64,000 nt of DNA from Cellulomonas sp. APG4 (GTDB taxonomy: Bacteria > Actinomycetota > Actinomycetes > Actinomycetales > Cellulomonadaceae), in the NCBI RefSeq assembly GCF_009996735.1, contig NZ_JAACYI010000012.1, positions 50,536 to 114,535 on the forward strand, written 5' to 3'. The notes beneath the pieces are model-generated. The model was given only the letters and a program-made list of their open reading frames with translations. It had not been told where the DNA came from and did not search any database. A program made the translations under genes and the position numbers. Below, one piece after another: positions 10,626 through 21,721 of this stretch; position 1 is the stretch's first letter; every line of letters begins with the position of its first letter.

Positions 10626-12349
10626 TGTCGCGCACCACCCGTCGCAGGACCCGGTCCCGCGCGCTGGGCGTGCTCGTGCTCGCCGCCGTCGGGCTCGCGG
10701 GCTGCGCGGCGATCCCCACGTCGGGCCCCATCAACAGCGGTGAGGTGCCCGTGTCGGAGCCCGCACCCGTCATCCCGATCGGCAACGACCCGGTGCCCGA
10801 CGCCGAGCCCGAGCGCCTCGTCATGGACTTCATCAGCGCGAGCAGCGCGGGCTTCTACGACGACTTCGAGATCGCGCGCAAGTACCTCACCACGCGGACG
10901 GCCGATGCGTGGGACCCGCGCGCGCAGGTGCTGGTCTACCAGGGCGAGGAGCCGACGATCGTCGAGGGCGACGACGAGCAGACGTTCCTCGTGCGGGTGC
11001 CCGTGATCGCGACGGTCGACGCGGGTGGTCGCTACACCGAGACCGTGCCGGGCTCGCTGCCCACCGAGCTCGTGTTCGAGGTGCGGCAGGAGAACGGCCA
11101 GTGGCGCATCTCCGCGCTCGCGGACGGCGTGCTCATGCGTGCGCCGAACTTCTACGACGTCGTGTTCCGGCGGACCGCGTTGTACTTCGCGACCCCCGAC
11201 CGCACGCACCTGGTCCCGGACATGCGGTGGTTCCCGTCGCGCAACACCGCGAGCTCGGCGGTCTCCGAGCTTCTCGCGGGCCCCTCGCCGTGGCTGCGCG
11301 ACGCCGTCGTCTCGGGCTTCCCGGAGGGCACACGCCTGAGCACGGCGACGGTCCCGGTCACCAACGCCGTCGCGACGGTCGACCTGTCCGCCGACGTGCG
11401 CGTGGCCGAGCCCGCCGACGCGAGCCTGCTGCGTACCCAGCTCGAGACGACCCTCGGGCGTCTGCCGGGCACCCTGGTGACCTCGGTCGAGACGCTCGTC
11501 GGCGGTCTGCCCTGGGACGTCGGGGAGCCCCTGGAGCTGCGTCGGGACGTCGCGCCCGAGCGCGGCCCGTTCGTGCTGTCGGACGACCGGCTCGCCGTGG
11601 TCGAGGGGCGCGACGAGGTGGTGCCCCTCGACGACGCCGCACCGCTGACGGGGATCGACGCCAACAGTCCTGCCCTCAGCCCGGACGAGCAGGTGCGCGT
11701 GGTGCGCGACGGCACGACGCGGGTGCTGCTGCTGCCTCTCGACGCGTCGCCGCCCGTCGAGCTGCTGCGCGGCAGCTCACTCATCGCGCCGACGGTGGAC
11801 CGGTTCGGCTGGGTGTGGGCGGGTGAGACGTCCTCGGGCGGGACGCTCACGGCGGTCGACGCCGGGGGGAACCAGGTGGCCGTCGAGGCCGAGTGGCTCG
11901 ACGCGCGCGTCGTGCGCTCGCTGCGCGTCTCACGCGACGGCGCGCGGATCGCCGTGGTGTCTGCCAGCGCGGGCGGACGTGACGCGACGATCGAGGTGGC
12001 CGGGGTGGTGCGGGACGAGAACGGTGTGCCGCAGCGGGTGACGACGGAGACGGTGCGTGTCGGGTCGGCGCTCGAGGACGTGACCGAGGTCGCCTGGACG
12101 GACGAGGGCATGCTCGCGGTGCTCGGCACGAGCGGGACCCTGAGCACGCCGACGCCCACGATGCACCTGGTGCCCATCGGCGGGCCGACGCAGGTGCTCC
12201 CGATGGTGCGCGACACCGTGGGCATCGCGTCGAGCCGCGGTGACCGCGGTCTGTACCTCGCGGTCGAGGGCGGGGTCCTGTACTCGCGGCAGGGCTCGAG
12301 CTGGGTGGTCGCCGCGACCGGCGTGCGCGACCCCGTCTTCCCCGGGTAG
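10625..12349 (+). CDS. lpqB: LpqB lipoprotein, MtrAB accessory
   Basis: A 574-residue lipoprotein. The signal peptide (residues 1-24) ends in a VGLAGC lipobox. The mature part contains a GerMN domain (about residues 195-300, with ELLAGPSPWLRDAVVSGFPEG) and a C-terminal beta-propeller-like domain (LSPDEQVRVVRDG, later RVSRDGARIAVVS). Extracellular LpqB contacts the MtrB sensor domain and modulates MtrA phosphorylation in mycobacteria. The one-base overlap with mtrB supports co-translation. Length and domain order match the family. Confidence 0.95.
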   Translation: MSRTTRRRTRSRALGVLVLAAVGLAGCAAIPTSGPINSGEVPVSEPAPVIPIGNDPVPDAEPERLVMDFISASSAGFYDDFEIARKYLTTRTADAWDPRAQVLVYQGEEPTIVEGDDEQTFLVRVPVIATVDAGGRYTETVPGSLPTELVFEVRQENGQWRISALADGVLMRAPNFYDVVFRRTALYFATPDRTHLVPDMRWFPSRNTASSAVSELLAGPSPWLRDAVVSGFPEGTRLSTATVPVTNAVATVDLSADVRVAEPADASLLRTQLETTLGRLPGTLVTSVETLVGGLPWDVGEPLELRRDVAPERGPFVLSDDRLAVVEGRDEVVPLDDAAPLTGIDANSPALSPDEQVRVVRDGTTRVLLLPLDASPPVELLRGSSLIAPTVDRFGWVWAGETSSGGTLTAVDAGGNQVAVEAEWLDARVVRSLRVSRDGARIAVVSASAGGRDATIEVAGVVRDENGVPQRVTTETVRVGSALEDVTEVAWTDEGMLAVLGTSGTLSTPTPTMHLVPIGGPTQVLPMVRDTVGIASSRGDRGLYLAVEGGVLYSRQGSSWVVAATGVRDPVFPG

Positions 12350-12416
12350 CCGCGCTCCCGTGGCCCGGCCTGTGGAGGACGCACCTGCCGACCCTGGGAC
12401 CGGGCATGGTCGTCGC

Positions 12417-13190
12417 GTGCACCTCACCGCCACCACCGTCGTCGGCGCAGGCCTGCGCGACCTCGCGCGCCTGGTCGTACCCGTGCGCTGCCCCGGCTGC
12501 GGGCTCTGGGACGAGCCCCTGTGCTCGCGCTGCGCGCACTGCTTCGACGGTCCGCCGCAGCGCTGCGAGGACGACGTCCCGCGTCTGGACCGCGACCCGG
12601 CCCGGCTTCGCGGCCTCGACCCGCTCCCCGTCTGGGCCCTCGCGACGTACCAGGGCGAGGCGCGCGGTGTCGTGGTGGCGTGGAAGGACCGAGGGCGCCG
12701 CGACCTGGGGCGTCCCCTCGAGCGAGCGGCCCGGCGTGGCGCCCGGCGCCTCGACGACGTGGTGCAGGCGGCACGGGGCACCGCGGTGCACGTGGTCGGC
12801 GTCCCGACGGGGACCGCCGCCCGGCGCAGGCGCGGTGGTGACCTGGTGGCCGGCCTCGCCTCGGCCGTGGTGGACGGCCTGGTGCGCGCGGGGGCCGACG
12901 CGCGGGCCGCGCCGCTCCTGCGACGGGCGGGTGGGCTCGACCAGGTAGGGCTGGGGGCCCGGGCCCGCGGACGCAACACGGCTGGTTCGTACGTCCTCGC
13001 ACGGCGTCCCGCGCCGGGCGCGCTCCATCTGCTGGTCGACGACGTCGTCACCACGGGCAGCACCCTGGCCGCGTGCGAGGCGCTCGTGTCCGGTTCGGGT
13101 GGGCTCGTCCTGGGCGCTCTGGTGCTCGCCGCGACTCCGTCCCCCGGACGGCGCACGTCGAGCGTGGCGAAAGGGGGGACGGGGGTCTAG
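12417..13190 (+). CDS. ComF family phosphoribosyltransferase-like protein
   Basis: A 257-residue protein. The N-terminal part carries the ComF zinc-binding motif CPGCGLWDEPLCSRC (Cys at about 24, 27, 35, 38), and the C-terminal half is a type I PRTase fold with the PRPP loop LLVDDVVTTGSTLAA. ComF is needed for DNA uptake in naturally competent bacteria, but in actinobacteria its role is unproven; it follows lpqB here as in M. tuberculosis. The GTG at 12417 is chosen because CATGGT lies 6 nt before it; a GTG at 12360 would add 19 residues that do not look conserved. The stop TAG forms the first half of a -10-like TAGCGT. Confidence 0.88.
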   Translation: MHLTATTVVGAGLRDLARLVVPVRCPGCGLWDEPLCSRCAHCFDGPPQRCEDDVPRLDRDPARLRGLDPLPVWALATYQGEARGVVVAWKDRGRRDLGRPLERAARRGARRLDDVVQAARGTAVHVVGVPTGTAARRRRGGDLVAGLASAVVDGLVRAGADARAAPLLRRAGGLDQVGLGARARGRNTAGSYVLARRPAPGALHLLVDDVVTTGSTLAACEALVSGSGGLVLGALVLAATPSPGRRTSSVAKGGTGV

Positions 13191-13199
13191 CGTCAGTGC
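13188..13199 (+). promoter_or_regulatory. Promoter -10 TAGCGT containing the comF stop codon
   Basis: TAGCGT at 13188-13193 includes the comF stop TAG and ends 6 nt before an ATG at 13200. It would serve the hpf transcript with a leader of about 165 nt. Confidence 0.5.
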
Positions 13200-13304
13200 A
13201 TGGAGCTGTACGTCAGGGCCCGGGAGGGCGAGCCGCGAGGCCGTCGGGCCCGCCCGGTGCAGCGCGGCCCCGGGAGGGGGTGGTGCGTCTCGTCCGCCCC
13301 GTGA
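13200..13304 (+). CDS. Possible 34-residue leader ORF upstream of hpf
   Basis: An ATG placed 6 nt after TAGCGT opens a 34-codon frame (begins MELYVRAREGEP, ends WCVSSAP) that stops 59 nt before the hpf start. It is Arg-rich and contains one Cys. I recognise no family. It may be a leader peptide or simply the 5' end of a leader RNA. Support is only positional. Confidence 0.3.
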   Translation: MELYVRAREGEPRGRRARPVQRGPGRGWCVSSAP

Positions 13305-13325
13305 GGGTTTCTCTGAAGTCCCCCC

Positions 13326-13345
13326 GGACGGCGTCGTCGCCGTCC
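13326..13345 (+). promoter_or_regulatory. Leader hairpin before hpf
   Basis: GGACGGCG-TCGT-CGCCGTCC is a perfect 8-bp stem with a 4-nt loop ending 7 nt before the AGGAGGT ribosome site of hpf. It could tune initiation or mark an attenuator remnant. Confidence 0.4.
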
Positions 13346-13363
13346 CACTCCCAGGAGGTCAGC

Positions 13364-13987
13364 ATGGAGATCGTCGTCGTCGGCCGTCACGTCGAGGTGC
13401 CCGACCGGTTCCGCCGCCACGTCCAGGACAAGCTCACCAAGATCACCCAGCTCGCGCCGCGTGCGCAGCGGGTCGACGTCGAGCTCACGCACGAGAACAA
13501 CCCGCGCCAGTCGGGGACGTGCGAGCGCATCGAGCTGACCGTGCGGGGGAAGGGGCCTGTGATCCGTGCGGAGGCCGCCGCCGACGACATGTACGCGGCG
13601 CTCGACGTCGCGTCCGGGAAGCTGCTCGAGCGGCTCAGGCGCGCGCGCGACCGGCGCAAGGACCACCACAAGCAGCCCCCGCCGCTCGCGCCGGTGGACG
13701 TGCGCCCGCCCGCCGAGCCCGAGCCCGAGCCCGAGCCGCCGGCACCGGGTGAGGCGGTCGAGTCGACCTGGGGGGACTCGCCCGTCGTGATCCGCGAGAA
13801 GCTGCACCGCGCCCAGCCGATGACGCTGGACGACGCGCTCTACGAGATGGAGATGGTGGGGCACGACTTCTTCCTCTTCATCGACGCCGAGACCGCGCTT
13901 CCCTCGGTGGCCTACCGACGCCGCGGCTGGAGCTACGGCGTCATCCGCCTCGACGCACCCGTGGGGCAGAGCGTCGAGGCCGTCTGA
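13364..13987 (+). CDS. hpf: Long-form ribosome hibernation promoting factor
   Basis: A 207-residue long HPF. The N-terminal domain (1-105) starts MEIVVVGRHVEVPDRFRRHV and has the beta-alpha-beta fold that occupies the mRNA/tRNA channel of the 30S subunit. A Pro/Glu repeat linker (PEPEPEPEP, about 125-140) leads to the C-terminal dimerisation domain (REKLHRAQPMTLDDALYEMEMVGHDFFLFIDAET) that joins ribosomes into 100S dimers. A strong AGGAGGT site sits 4 nt before the ATG. The gene lies between comF and secA as in mycobacteria. Confidence 0.96.
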   Translation: MEIVVVGRHVEVPDRFRRHVQDKLTKITQLAPRAQRVDVELTHENNPRQSGTCERIELTVRGKGPVIRAEAAADDMYAALDVASGKLLERLRRARDRRKDHHKQPPPLAPVDVRPPAEPEPEPEPPAPGEAVESTWGDSPVVIREKLHRAQPMTLDDALYEMEMVGHDFFLFIDAETALPSVAYRRRGWSYGVIRLDAPVGQSVEAV

Positions 13988-14010
13988 CCTCGCGTGTCGG
14001 TGGCGGGGGC

Positions 14011-14022
14011 GAGGATGGCGGG
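14011..14022 (+). promoter_or_regulatory. Predicted leaderless promoter (-10 GAGGAT)
   Basis: GAGGAT ends 6 nt before the ATG of the glycosylase gene, with no ribosome site between them. Confidence 0.4.
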
Positions 14023-15363
14023 ATGCCGACCTCGCCCCCGCGCGCCGATGCCGGATCCCCCGGCGCACGGACGACCGACCTGGCGCGCGCACCTCGATCC
14101 GGGGCGCCGCGCGCGGTGACCGAGCTGTCCCTCGCGCAGGCCCGCCGCGTGGCGCTGCGCGCCCAGGGCCTCGACCGCAGGCGCGTGTCGCGCAGCGCTC
14201 CCGTGACCATGCGTCAGCTCCAGCAGGTGATCGACCGGCTGGGTCTGTTCCAGATCGACTCCGTGAACGTCCTCGCGCGTGCCCACCTCATGCCCACCTG
14301 GTCGCGCCTGGGCGACTACGACGTGGGTCTGCTCGACCGCGCCTCGGGCCGCTCGCCACGCCGCCTGGTCGAGGCGTGGGCCCACGAGGCGTCGTTCATC
14401 CCTCCCGAGACCTACCCCCTGCTGGCCTGGCGCCGACGTGACCACGAGCGCCACTGGTCCACGCTCCCGGCCGAGGCCGGCCACGGCGCCGTGATCGACG
14501 AGGTACGTGCGCTCCTGCGGACCGCGGGGCCCATGACGGCGCGCGAGGTCCACGCGGCGCTCGAGGTCGAGCACCCGCGCACCCGCACCGACTGGGGGTG
14601 GAACTGGACGGTCGCCAAGCGGGTCCTCGAGCACCTGTTCTTCACCGGAGAGATCTCGTCGGCCGGTCGCACGCCGTCGTTCGAGCGGGCGTACGACCTG
14701 ACCTCGCGCGTGCTCCCGCCGGCGGTCCTGGCACAGCCCGCGGTGTCCGACGCCGACGCCGTGCGCGGGTTGATCGAGATCGGGGCACGCGCTCACGGGA
14801 TCGGCACCGAGCGCTGCTTCGCCGACTACTTCCGCGTGCGCGGGCCGGCCGTGCGCGGGGCCGTCACCGACCTCGTCGACGACGGCGTGCTGGTGCCCGT
14901 GCGCGTGCGGGGCTGGGACCGCCCCACCTACCTGCACCGCGACGCCCACCTGCCTCGCCGCGCGACGGGTCGCGCACTGCTGAGTCCCTTCGACCCGCTC
15001 GTGTTCGAGCGGCGTCGCCTGCTCGAGCTCTTCGGCCTCCACTACCGGATCGAGATCTACACGCCGGCCGACCAGCGGGTGTACGGCTACTACGTGCTGC
15101 CGTTCCTCCTCGGCGACACCTTCGTGGCCCGTGTCGACCTCAAGGCCGACCGCCGCGCAGGTGCGCTCCTCGTGCAGGCCGCGCACGCCGAGGAAGGGGC
15201 TCCCGTCGAGACCGCGGACGAGCTCGCCGACGAGCTCGGTGACCTCGCGCGCTGGCTGGGCCTCGACCAGGTCGTCGTGCCCGACGGAGCGCGTGGTGCG
15301 CTCGCGGGCTCCCTCGTGGGGCTCGCGGGGGTGCGCGCCGAGAGCTCGTCGCCGGCCCCCTAG
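14023..15363 (+). CDS. YcaQ-type (HTH_42) DNA glycosylase
   Basis: A 446-residue member of the AlkZ/YcaQ family. The catalytic Q-x-D motif typical of the YcaQ branch (QID within [15 protein letters not shown]) is present near residue 76, rather than the QxQ of AlkZ. Winged-helix elements ([13 protein letters not shown], then [16 protein letters not shown]) and the C-terminal [14 protein letters not shown] and RVDLKADR blocks match the family. E. coli YcaQ (AlkX) unhooks interstrand crosslinks from nitrogen mustards. The first 32 residues are not conserved, so a GTG at 14116 is an alternative start. The TAG stop is part of the next gene's -10 element. Confidence 0.85.
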   Translation: MPTSPPRADAGSPGARTTDLARAPRSGAPRAVTELSLAQARRVALRAQGLDRRRVSRSAPVTMRQLQQVIDRLGLFQIDSVNVLARAHLMPTWSRLGDYDVGLLDRASGRSPRRLVEAWAHEASFIPPETYPLLAWRRRDHERHWSTLPAEAGHGAVIDEVRALLRTAGPMTAREVHAALEVEHPRTRTDWGWNWTVAKRVLEHLFFTGEISSAGRTPSFERAYDLTSRVLPPAVLAQPAVSDADAVRGLIEIGARAHGIGTERCFADYFRVRGPAVRGAVTDLVDDGVLVPVRVRGWDRPTYLHRDAHLPRRATGRALLSPFDPLVFERRRLLELFGLHYRIEIYTPADQRVYGYYVLPFLLGDTFVARVDLKADRRAGALLVQAAHAEEGAPVETADELADELGDLARWLGLDQVVVPDGARGALAGSLVGLAGVRAESSSPAP

Positions 15364-15372
15364 GCTCGGCCC
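15361..15372 (+). promoter_or_regulatory. Leaderless promoter TAGGCT overlapping the preceding stop codon
   Basis: TAGGCT at 15361-15366 begins with the TAG stop of the glycosylase gene and is followed after 6 nt by the GTG of the EamA gene. Confidence 0.6.
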
Positions 15373-16377
15373 GTGCCGCCGACCGCGCCCGGGTCCCGTC
15401 CGTCCCCGGACTTCCTGCTCGTGTGCCTCGGCGCGGTGCTCTGGGGCACGGGCGGCCTCGCGGGCTCGGCCCTGCGAGAGGCGACCGCTGCCCCGATGCT
15501 CGTGGTGGCCGCGCTGCGGTTGCTCGTGGGCGGCGGGCTGCTGCTCGTGGTGCTCGCGCTCGTGGGGCGGGTCCGAGGTCTGCGTGCTCCCGGGGCGCCA
15601 GGGCGCGTCGCCGTCACGGGCCTGCTCGCCGCGGTCTACCAGTCCGCGTACTTCGGCGCGGTGCAGCTGACCGGGGTCGCGGTCGCGACGGTGGTCGCGC
15701 TGGGCTCCGCGCCGGTGGCGGTGGCCGTCGCGACGGCCCTCGTGCGTCGCCGCGTGCCCGGCCTGCGCACGGTCGGTGCGCTCGCCCTCGCCACGGGCGG
15801 CCTGGTGCTGCTGGTGCTCGGCCCGGGGGAGGGCGCGGTGGTGGCACCGGGAGGGGTGCTCCTCGCCCTGGTCGCCGGCAGCGCGTTCGCGGCGATGACG
15901 CTGGTGAACCGCCGTCGCCGGCCCGGTCCGGACCCCCTCGGGCTCACCGCGGTCGCGTTCACGGTCGGCGGGCTCCTGCTGGCACCGTTCGCGGTGCTCG
16001 TCGGGGGCTGGCCCGGGGAGGCCGGGGCGACCGACGGCTGGGACGCGTCGGCGTGGCTGCTGGTGATCTACCTGGGCATCGGTCCGACGGCCCTCGCCTA
16101 CGCCGCGTACTTCCGCGGCCTCCACGGCGTCCCGCCCACCACGGCGACCGTGCTCGCCCTCCTCGAGCCGCTCACCGCCGCCGTCGGGGCCGCGGTGCTG
16201 CTGGGGGAGCGGCCTGGTCCGGTCGCGCTCGTCGGCGGCCTCGCCCTCGTGGCGGCGGTCCTGGTGCTGCGTCCCGCCTCCCCTACGATGGAGGATGGTC
16301 GGCGCCGACCGCGCGCCCTCGGGCGCTCGGACGAGCTGCCACCCATCGGCCCGCTGCCACCCGGCGCGGGGAGCTGA
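15373..16377 (+). CDS. EamA/DMT family transporter
   Basis: A 334-residue membrane protein with ten predicted hydrophobic helices arranged as two EamA repeats. Conserved points are [13 protein letters not shown] at the start of repeat one, the glycine-rich [14 protein letters not shown], and the second-repeat motif [21 protein letters not shown]-family members export amino acids or other metabolites, and the substrate cannot be read from the sequence. The last 35 residues are hydrophilic and overlap the secA promoter and a small upstream ORF in another frame. The GTG start is set by TAGGCT 6 nt upstream. Confidence 0.88.
   Translation: MPPTAPGSRPSPDFLLVCLGAVLWGTGGLAGSALREATAAPMLVVAALRLLVGGGLLLVVLALVGRVRGLRAPGAPGRVAVTGLLAAVYQSAYFGAVQLTGVAVATVVALGSAPVAVAVATALVRRRVPGLRTVGALALATGGLVLLVLGPGEGAVVAPGGVLLALVAGSAFAAMTLVNRRRRPGPDPLGLTAVAFTVGGLLLAPFAVLVGGWPGEAGATDGWDASAWLLVIYLGIGPTALAYAAYFRGLHGVPPTTATVLALLEPLTAAVGAAVLLGERPGPVALVGGLALVAAVLVLRPASPTMEDGRRRPRALGRSDELPPIGPLPPGAGS
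16284..16289 (+). promoter_or_regulatory. Candidate secA promoter -10 (TACGAT)
   Basis: TACGAT lies inside the 3' end of the EamA gene, 105 nt before the secA start. Transcription from here would give secA a leader of about 100 nt. Confidence 0.45.
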
Positions 16378-16394
16378 CGAGTCTGGAGCAATAC

Positions 16395-19248
<2,854 letters not shown>

Positions 19249-19253
<5 letters not shown>

Positions 19254-19267
19254 CCCCCCGGGTCAGC
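19249..19267. terminator. Palindrome joining two convergent stop codons
   Basis: GCTGACCC-CCC-GGGTCAGC, an 8-bp perfect stem, contains the secA stop TGA in its left arm and the complementary-strand stop of the next gene in its right arm. It can act as a bidirectional terminator. Confidence 0.5.
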
Positions 19268-19838
19268 CGATCTGCAGCTCCGTCGCGCGCCAGTGGCCGC
19301 GATGCACCTCGAGGCGCACCGCGGCGGCTCGGATGCGGGTGCCGTCCTGCACCACGACCGAGCACTCGGCGACGGTGTCGCTGAGCCGGCACACGCGTGA
19401 GCGGCGCACGCGTGCGCTCCGCAGCGCCCCGGTGAGGCGGTCGGCCGGCACGCGGCCCTCGAGGGTGGCGTAGACGGCGGGGGTCACCCACCGGACGAGC
19501 TGCGTGAGCGGCCGGGCGCCGGCGAGGGCCTCGACCGCAGCGAGCACCACGGGCCCGCACACCTGGCCGGGGTCCGTGAGCGGCACCACGGGCCGTGGCG
19601 CGGGCGCCATGGCGGGCCACCCGTCCAGGGCGGCCGAGCGCGCCGTCCGCGCAGTGACCGCGAGAGCCGCCTCGGCGACGCCTTCCGCGCGCTCGGTCAC
19701 GGGCGGCAGGAGCAGCACGGGCCCGCGACGCGGACCGCGCGCCCCCGGCCGGGGCTCCGGTCGGGGCCCCGGCCGGGGGCCAGGCGCCCCGCGGCGGGTC
19801 TCGGGCGGACGGGTGCGTGTGGGCGCGAGGGCGGTCAT
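19263..19838 (-). CDS. Rv3235 family protein
   Basis: A 191-residue protein. Residues 1-50 are a Pro/Arg/Gly-rich tail. The remainder is a compact alpha/beta domain with QLVRWVTPAVYATLEGRV in the middle and EVHRGHWRATELQIG at the C-terminus, the hallmark of the actinobacterial Rv3235 family. The fold resembles small NTF2-like or SecA-adjacent proteins, but no function is established. AGGAG lies 6 nt before the ATG, and the start overlaps the LysM gene stop by 4 nt (ATGA). It is convergent with secA across a 9-nt gap. Confidence 0.75.
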   Translation of the reverse strand: MTALAPTRTRPPETRRGAPGPRPGPRPEPRPGARGPRRGPVLLLPPVTERAEGVAEAALAVTARTARSAALDGWPAMAPAPRPVVPLTDPGQVCGPVVLAAVEALAGARPLTQLVRWVTPAVYATLEGRVPADRLTGALRSARVRRSRVCRLSDTVAECSVVVQDGTRIRAAAVRLEVHRGHWRATELQIG

Positions 19839-20680
19839 GGCTGCTCCTTCGATGGGACGTGGACGGCGGGCGCAGGCGCACGGAGCTCCTGGCCGGGGTG
19901 GATCAGGTCCGGGTCGTCGAGCACGTCGCGGTTGGCGTCCCACCACCGGGGCCACGCGGCGGCGATCTCGGCGGTCGTGGGATCGTCGAGGCTGCGGGCG
20001 GCGATGTGCCAGAGGGTGTCCCCGGCCTCGACGACGACGTCCTGCTGCCCGCTCCGCTCCGGGCCGTCGGCCACGGGCTCGAGCAGCTCGACCGACGTCC
20101 CAGGCGTCGGTTCCCGCGCAGGTCCGGTGACGTCCGCGGTGCGCGCGACGTCCGACCCTGGGACGGGGGCGGCAGGGGTGGCGGCGGTGGCTGCGTCCAC
20201 GGGCGGTGGCTCGGTCTGCTCGGACGGGTCCGTCGCAGACGTGGCGCCCCAGCCGAGGTCGACGTCGGCCGCGGTGGCCGGAGCCATCAGGCCGAGGCCG
20301 AGGCCCGCGCCCAGACCCGCGGCGAGTACACGACGCACCACGACAGGCGTGAGCAGTGCCGCGGCGCGTTCGAGCGCGCGGGGCCGGACGCCCACGAGCG
20401 AGCCGGTGACCGCAAGCCAGCTGACCGCGAGGCCTGGCAGCAGGAGCAACGCCGCGACGGTCGCGAGAAGGGCACCGAGCGCCGTGACGGCGTCGTCCGC
20501 GCCGCCGGCCACCACGGTGCGGTGCGTGAGCGTGGGCAGCGTCGGGGCGAGGAGCGCGAGTGCCGCCGCATCGGTGACGACCGCCACGGATGCCCGCAGC
20601 CACGCGGTGGGGCCGGGCTCCGGTGCCGTCGCCGCGGGCGCCGCCTCCTCAGGAGCGTTGACGCGGGTGGGCTTTCCCAT
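19835..20680 (-). CDS. Membrane-anchored LysM domain protein
   Basis: A 281-residue protein with three hydrophobic helices (about 30-50, 60-85, 115-140), a Pro/Thr-rich linker (about 150-220) and a C-terminal LysM domain (about 225-272) that starts DVVVEAGDTLWHIAARSLDDP and ends DLIHPGQELRAP. The LysM places the C-terminus on the peptidoglycan side. It is co-translated with the Rv3235-family gene. Upstream lies a short AT-rich segment holding a -10 (TACGAT on this strand) and two CATCAAA repeats. The role may be envelope anchoring or septal targeting, but that is inference. Confidence 0.82.
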   Translation of the reverse strand: MGKPTRVNAPEEAAPAATAPEPGPTAWLRASVAVVTDAAALALLAPTLPTLTHRTVVAGGADDAVTALGALLATVAALLLLPGLAVSWLAVTGSLVGVRPRALERAAALLTPVVVRRVLAAGLGAGLGLGLMAPATAADVDLGWGATSATDPSEQTEPPPVDAATAATPAAPVPGSDVARTADVTGPAREPTPGTSVELLEPVADGPERSGQQDVVVEAGDTLWHIAARSLDDPTTAEIAAAWPRWWDANRDVLDDPDLIHPGQELRAPAPAVHVPSKEQP

Positions 20681-20697
20681 GCGTTGTGGTCCATTCG

Positions 20698-20720
20698 ATC
20701 GTATTTGATGACGTTTGATG
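20698..20720 (-). promoter_or_regulatory. AT-rich promoter with two CATCAAA repeats (10-bp period)
   Basis: On the plus strand TTTGATG occurs at 20704-20710 and 20714-20720, abutting ATCGTA (TACGAT on the minus strand, a -10). The repeats therefore lie where a regulator could contact the promoter of the LysM gene on one DNA face. Confidence 0.45.
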
Positions 20721-20815
20721 CGATCTGAGCATGCTAGGTGCAGGCTGCGCTGTCCAGCCGCGACGGGCGACCTGTGGACGATGCGCGGCTCGGTCCGTGG
20801 CGCACCCGGTGCGGC

Positions 20816-20827
20816 TACGGTGGCCGG
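20816..20827 (+). promoter_or_regulatory. Predicted leaderless promoter (-10 TACGGT)
   Basis: TACGGT at 20816-20821, then 6 nt, then the ATG of the next gene. The same hexamer and spacing occur upstream of hisN and the ABC ATPase gene. Confidence 0.55.
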
Positions 20828-21367
20828 ATGCGCTGGCACGAGCTCCTCGCCGACCTCGAGCGGAGGTTCGACGCCGAGATGGGCCAGGCCCGGGCGGCCG
20901 AGGTCGCGGAGCTCACCCGGGCCGAGTGGGCGCGCACCACGCTGGACGATCGCCTCCGTGCGCACCGTGAGGTCCACCTGGTGCTCCGCCTGCGGTCCGG
21001 CGGGTCGCTCGAGGGTCGGCTCGTCGAGTCAGGGGTGGGCTGGCTGCTGGTGCACGGTCCGGCGGGACGCGAGGACCTCGTCCACCTGGCCGGTGTCGTC
21101 GGGATCGACGGCCTCGGCCAGGGCGTCGCGCCACCGCCGGGCGAGGTGGGCGCCCGCCTCGGCTTCGGTCACGCGCTGCGTGCGGTCGCACGCGACCGCA
21201 CCGTCGTCAGGCTCGCGACCTGCGACGGTGGCCACGTGGACGGACGGGTCGACGTCGTGGGTGCCGACCACCTCGTGGTCGCGCTCGTCAGCCCCGAGAC
21301 CGGCCGACCGGTCGGGCCGGTGCGGACGGTGCCCTTCTCAGCCGTCGACGCCGTCCGCAGCCTGTGA
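20828..21367 (+). CDS. Conserved hypothetical protein
   Basis: A 179-residue soluble protein. Residues 1-50 form a charged helix (MRWHELLADLERRFDAEM). The rest is beta-rich with two similar segments, LVLRLRSGGSLEGRLVESGVGWLLV and VRLATCDGGHVDGRVDVVGADHLVV, suggesting an Sm-like or duplicated small barrel. It is found in this context in other actinobacteria, and I know no function. Its last 30 bases overlap the convergent excisionase-type gene. The ATG follows TACGGT by 6 nt. Confidence 0.7.
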   Translation: MRWHELLADLERRFDAEMGQARAAEVAELTRAEWARTTLDDRLRAHREVHLVLRLRSGGSLEGRLVESGVGWLLVHGPAGREDLVHLAGVVGIDGLGQGVAPPPGEVGARLGFGHALRAVARDRTVVRLATCDGGHVDGRVDVVGADHLVVALVSPETGRPVGPVRTVPFSAVDAVRSL

Positions 21368-21580
21368 CGGGGTGATCTCGCCCGACGCGATGCGTGAGCG
21401 CGTCTGGGCGTACATGCGTTGGATGTAGGTCTCGAGCTCGGTCGCCTCGACGCGCCACTGGCCACGGCCGCCGACCTGGATCGCCGGCAGCTCTCCGCTG
21501 CGCACCAGCGCGTACGCCTGTGCGGAGGAGATGTTCAGCACCTCGGTCACGTCCGCGAGGGTCAGGAAGCGCGCTGCCAT
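21338..21580 (-). CDS. Excisionase-type helix-turn-helix protein
   Basis: An 80-residue MerR/excisionase-fold DNA-binding protein: FLTLADVTEVLNISSAQAYALVRSGELPAIQVGGRGQWRVEATELETYI, with the HTH at about 8-28 and the wing around QVGGRGQWRV. It belongs to the same superfamily as BldC (52171) but is a different branch. Such orphan excisionase-like proteins in actinobacteria are usually chromosomal regulators, not phage parts; no integrase or attachment site is present here. Its 3' end overlaps the convergent gene by 30 nt. An AAGGA site lies 9 nt upstream of the ATG. Confidence 0.85.
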   Translation of the reverse strand: MAARFLTLADVTEVLNISSAQAYALVRSGELPAIQVGGRGQWRVEATELETYIQRMYAQTRSRIASGEITPSQAADGVDG

Positions 21581-21721
21581 GCCCGCCATCCTTCCACGCC
21601 CGCCGCCGGCGACCGCGTCGTCCACACCCCCCGGTCGGCGGTGCCGTGGAGGCGTCGCGACCAGCAGAATGGCGCCCGGAATGCCCGGATCGGCATGATG
21701 TGGGCGGAACGAGGAGGCCAC

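Noticed and set aside
12360..12416. Earlier GTG start for the comF gene after TAGCCG
   Set aside because: The hexamer lacks the final T of the -10 pattern and the added residues do not resemble the family. The start at 12417 has a better placed CATGGT.
21338..21580. Excisionase-type HTH taken as a prophage or integrative-element remnant
   Set aside because: There is no integrase, attachment repeat, tRNA junction or compositional break nearby, and the surrounding genes are conserved chromosomal ones.
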